In this document: positions 56,912 through 57,561 of the stretch, piece by piece | Layout: every line of letters begins with the position of its first letter | Numbering within the stretch: the first letter of the stretch is position 1 | Virus record (IMG/VR): IMGVR_UViG_3300036859_000285 | Location: 1-57,561 of that record | Reading direction: 5' to 3' (one strand) | DNA from: a virus | Length of the DNA stretch: 57,561 bases | Notes under the pieces: generated by a model | What the model was told of the DNA's origin: nothing | Databases searched by the model: none | Seen by the model: the letters and a program-made list of their open reading frames with translations, nothing else | Translations under genes and position numbers: made by a program

Positions 56912-57255
56912 CAGACGGCGGACCTTGCGACGACTGCAGGACCAAGCGGCGCAAGGACACCGACAAGCGGCGTGGTACCGCAGCCGAGCGCGGGTACGGC
57001 GGCCGCCGATGGCGAGCAGCACGCCGCGCCGTGCTGCGACGTGACCCGGTCTGCACCTGCACCGCAACCTGTCCCGACCACGGCCCTCGCTGCCCGCGGC
57101 CGAGCACCGCATCTGACCACTACCCGCGCGAACGCAAGGACCTGATCGCCGCCGGCGTCGCCGATCCTGATGCACCCCACCTGATGCGCGGCATGTGCGA
57201 GCCCTGCCACAACCGCAAGACCGCAGCGACTAGACAAGGGGGATGGAACGCGTGA
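56860..57255 (+). CDS. HNH endonuclease
   Basis: 131 residues. Cys pairs CTTTGCPGL ... CDDC, then RRGTAAERGYGGRRWRAARR, AVLRRDPVCTC, TASDHYPRERKDLIAAG (the D-H of the HNH motif), LMRGMCEPCHNRKTAA (final N/H motif). In cos-type phages an HNH protein beside TerL is needed for packaging cleavage. It falls one gene upstream of terL across the window boundary. Confidence 0.88.
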   Translation: MPTRPQSRCTTTGCPGLTDGGPCDDCRTKRRKDTDKRRGTAAERGYGGRRWRAARRAVLRRDPVCTCTATCPDHGPRCPRPSTASDHYPRERKDLIAAGVADPDAPHLMRGMCEPCHNRKTAATRQGGWNA

Positions 57256-57503
57256 CCCAACCCGAGCGACCGCTACCGCCCGACCCAACAGGCGGCGCGA
57301 CGTGCGACGGCGGGCACTGTGCGCAACGATCCGCGGGCTGGCGATGGGACGCCGACCTCAACCTCTGGATGCCCGTCTGCCTCGAGCACAGCGCAGGCGC
57401 CGAGCCGGACGACTACGTTGCAGATGATGCGATGGTCTGGCGCGAAGGGCGTCCCAGGTATGGGCGCATGGATGCGCCTCTGCGAACCGGACGTAAGGGG
57501 TAG
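57243..57503 (+). CDS. Small hypothetical protein between HNH and terL, 86 aa
   Basis: ATG at 57243 (or GTG at 57252) overlapping the HNH end. GGATCDGGHCAQRSAGWRWD, LWMPVCLEHSAGAEPDDYVA: a CxxxxC and CxxH set suggests zinc binding. It stands where a small terminase is often found but does not look like one. Confidence 0.6.
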   Translation: MERVTQPERPLPPDPTGGATCDGGHCAQRSAGWRWDADLNLWMPVCLEHSAGAEPDDYVADDAMVWREGRPRYGRMDAPLRTGRKG

Positions 57504-57561
57504 GGGGTCGCAATCTCCACAGCTATGGATCTTGGAGACCGCCGAGGTGGCGATGCGCATG
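57504..57561 (+). other. Start region of terL reaching the window end
   Basis: In the frame that continues at base 1 these bases read QSPQLWILETAEVAMRM and then, across the junction, KTPEPRNIRGARFDPARVDK. GTG at 57547 and ATGs at 57553 and 57559 are possible starts, with GGAG at 57533; an earlier start inside the previous gene is also possible. No stop interrupts the joined frame. Confidence 0.6.

Noticed and set aside
57243-57503. Small terminase subunit
   Set aside because: Position fits, but the protein has a Cys/His pattern and no helix-turn-helix or oligomerisation helices typical of TerS.

Overview
The window is high-GC DNA with strong third-position GC bias, many GTG/TTG starts and dense ATGA/GTGA/TGATG overlaps. 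It looks like the genome of a temperate siphovirus of an actinobacterium (Streptomyces/Streptosporangium-like host inferred, not proven). It is probably complete and circular or circularly permuted. The terminase frame is open through the last bases (57504-57561) and continues in frame at base 1, and the HNH gene at 56860-57255 falls just upstream of terL when the ends are joined.

Layout. 1-17828 is the virion module on the + strand: terL, a two-gene reverse-strand insert, portal-MuF fusion, prohead protease, HK97 capsid protein, head-tail connectors, tail tube, frameshifted tail chaperones, tape measure with NlpC/P60 domain, Dit, Gp37-like baseplate protein, a fibre-like protein and a small cassette ending in a collagen-like membrane protein. 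17943-24357 holds small early/accessory genes and lysis (amidase endolysin, r1t-type holin). 24366-27320 is a regulatory and replication block. Its replisome-organiser gene (25767-26777) carries five DNA-level iterons followed by a purine-rich stretch, a lambda-O-like origin architecture. 27376-29646 carries a serine integrase, an upstream gene resembling only its catalytic domain, and a likely attP region.

30006-36944 is an accessory region: sigma-like protein, a PglX-like methyltransferase fragment without NPPY, a DxE-less exonuclease remnant, reverse-strand genes, a GntR/UTRA fragment and frameshifted genes. 37061-43570 looks like an actinomycete conjugation module: small membrane (Spd-like) proteins, an FtsK/TraB-type translocase with a C-terminal winged helix, an array of ATGTTCC repeats directly behind it (clt candidate), and a DUF2637-type protein. 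43611-46286 contains a reverse-strand protein matching only the integrase C-terminus, an XRE-TPR regulator and a HicA-like protein. 46287-47640 is mostly non-coding and rich in hairpins. 47647-50907 carries small zinc-binding and nuclease genes. 51227-57503 holds a second virion module (lectin-like fibre with 27 exact-length 20-residue repeats, tail fibre) and HNH, leading back into terL.

Regulation. Four promoters (18559, 24366, 30079, 46826) share TTG...TAGCGT plus CTCTTGCA two bases after the -10 box, which suggests one regulon. Two dyads TGACAC-N5-GTGTCA lie before the transfer operon (37061) and before the 45861 gene. The element therefore seems to combine virion production, site-specific integration, autonomous replication and conjugative double-stranded DNA transfer. 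Function assignments come from reading motifs by eye; no database search was run.
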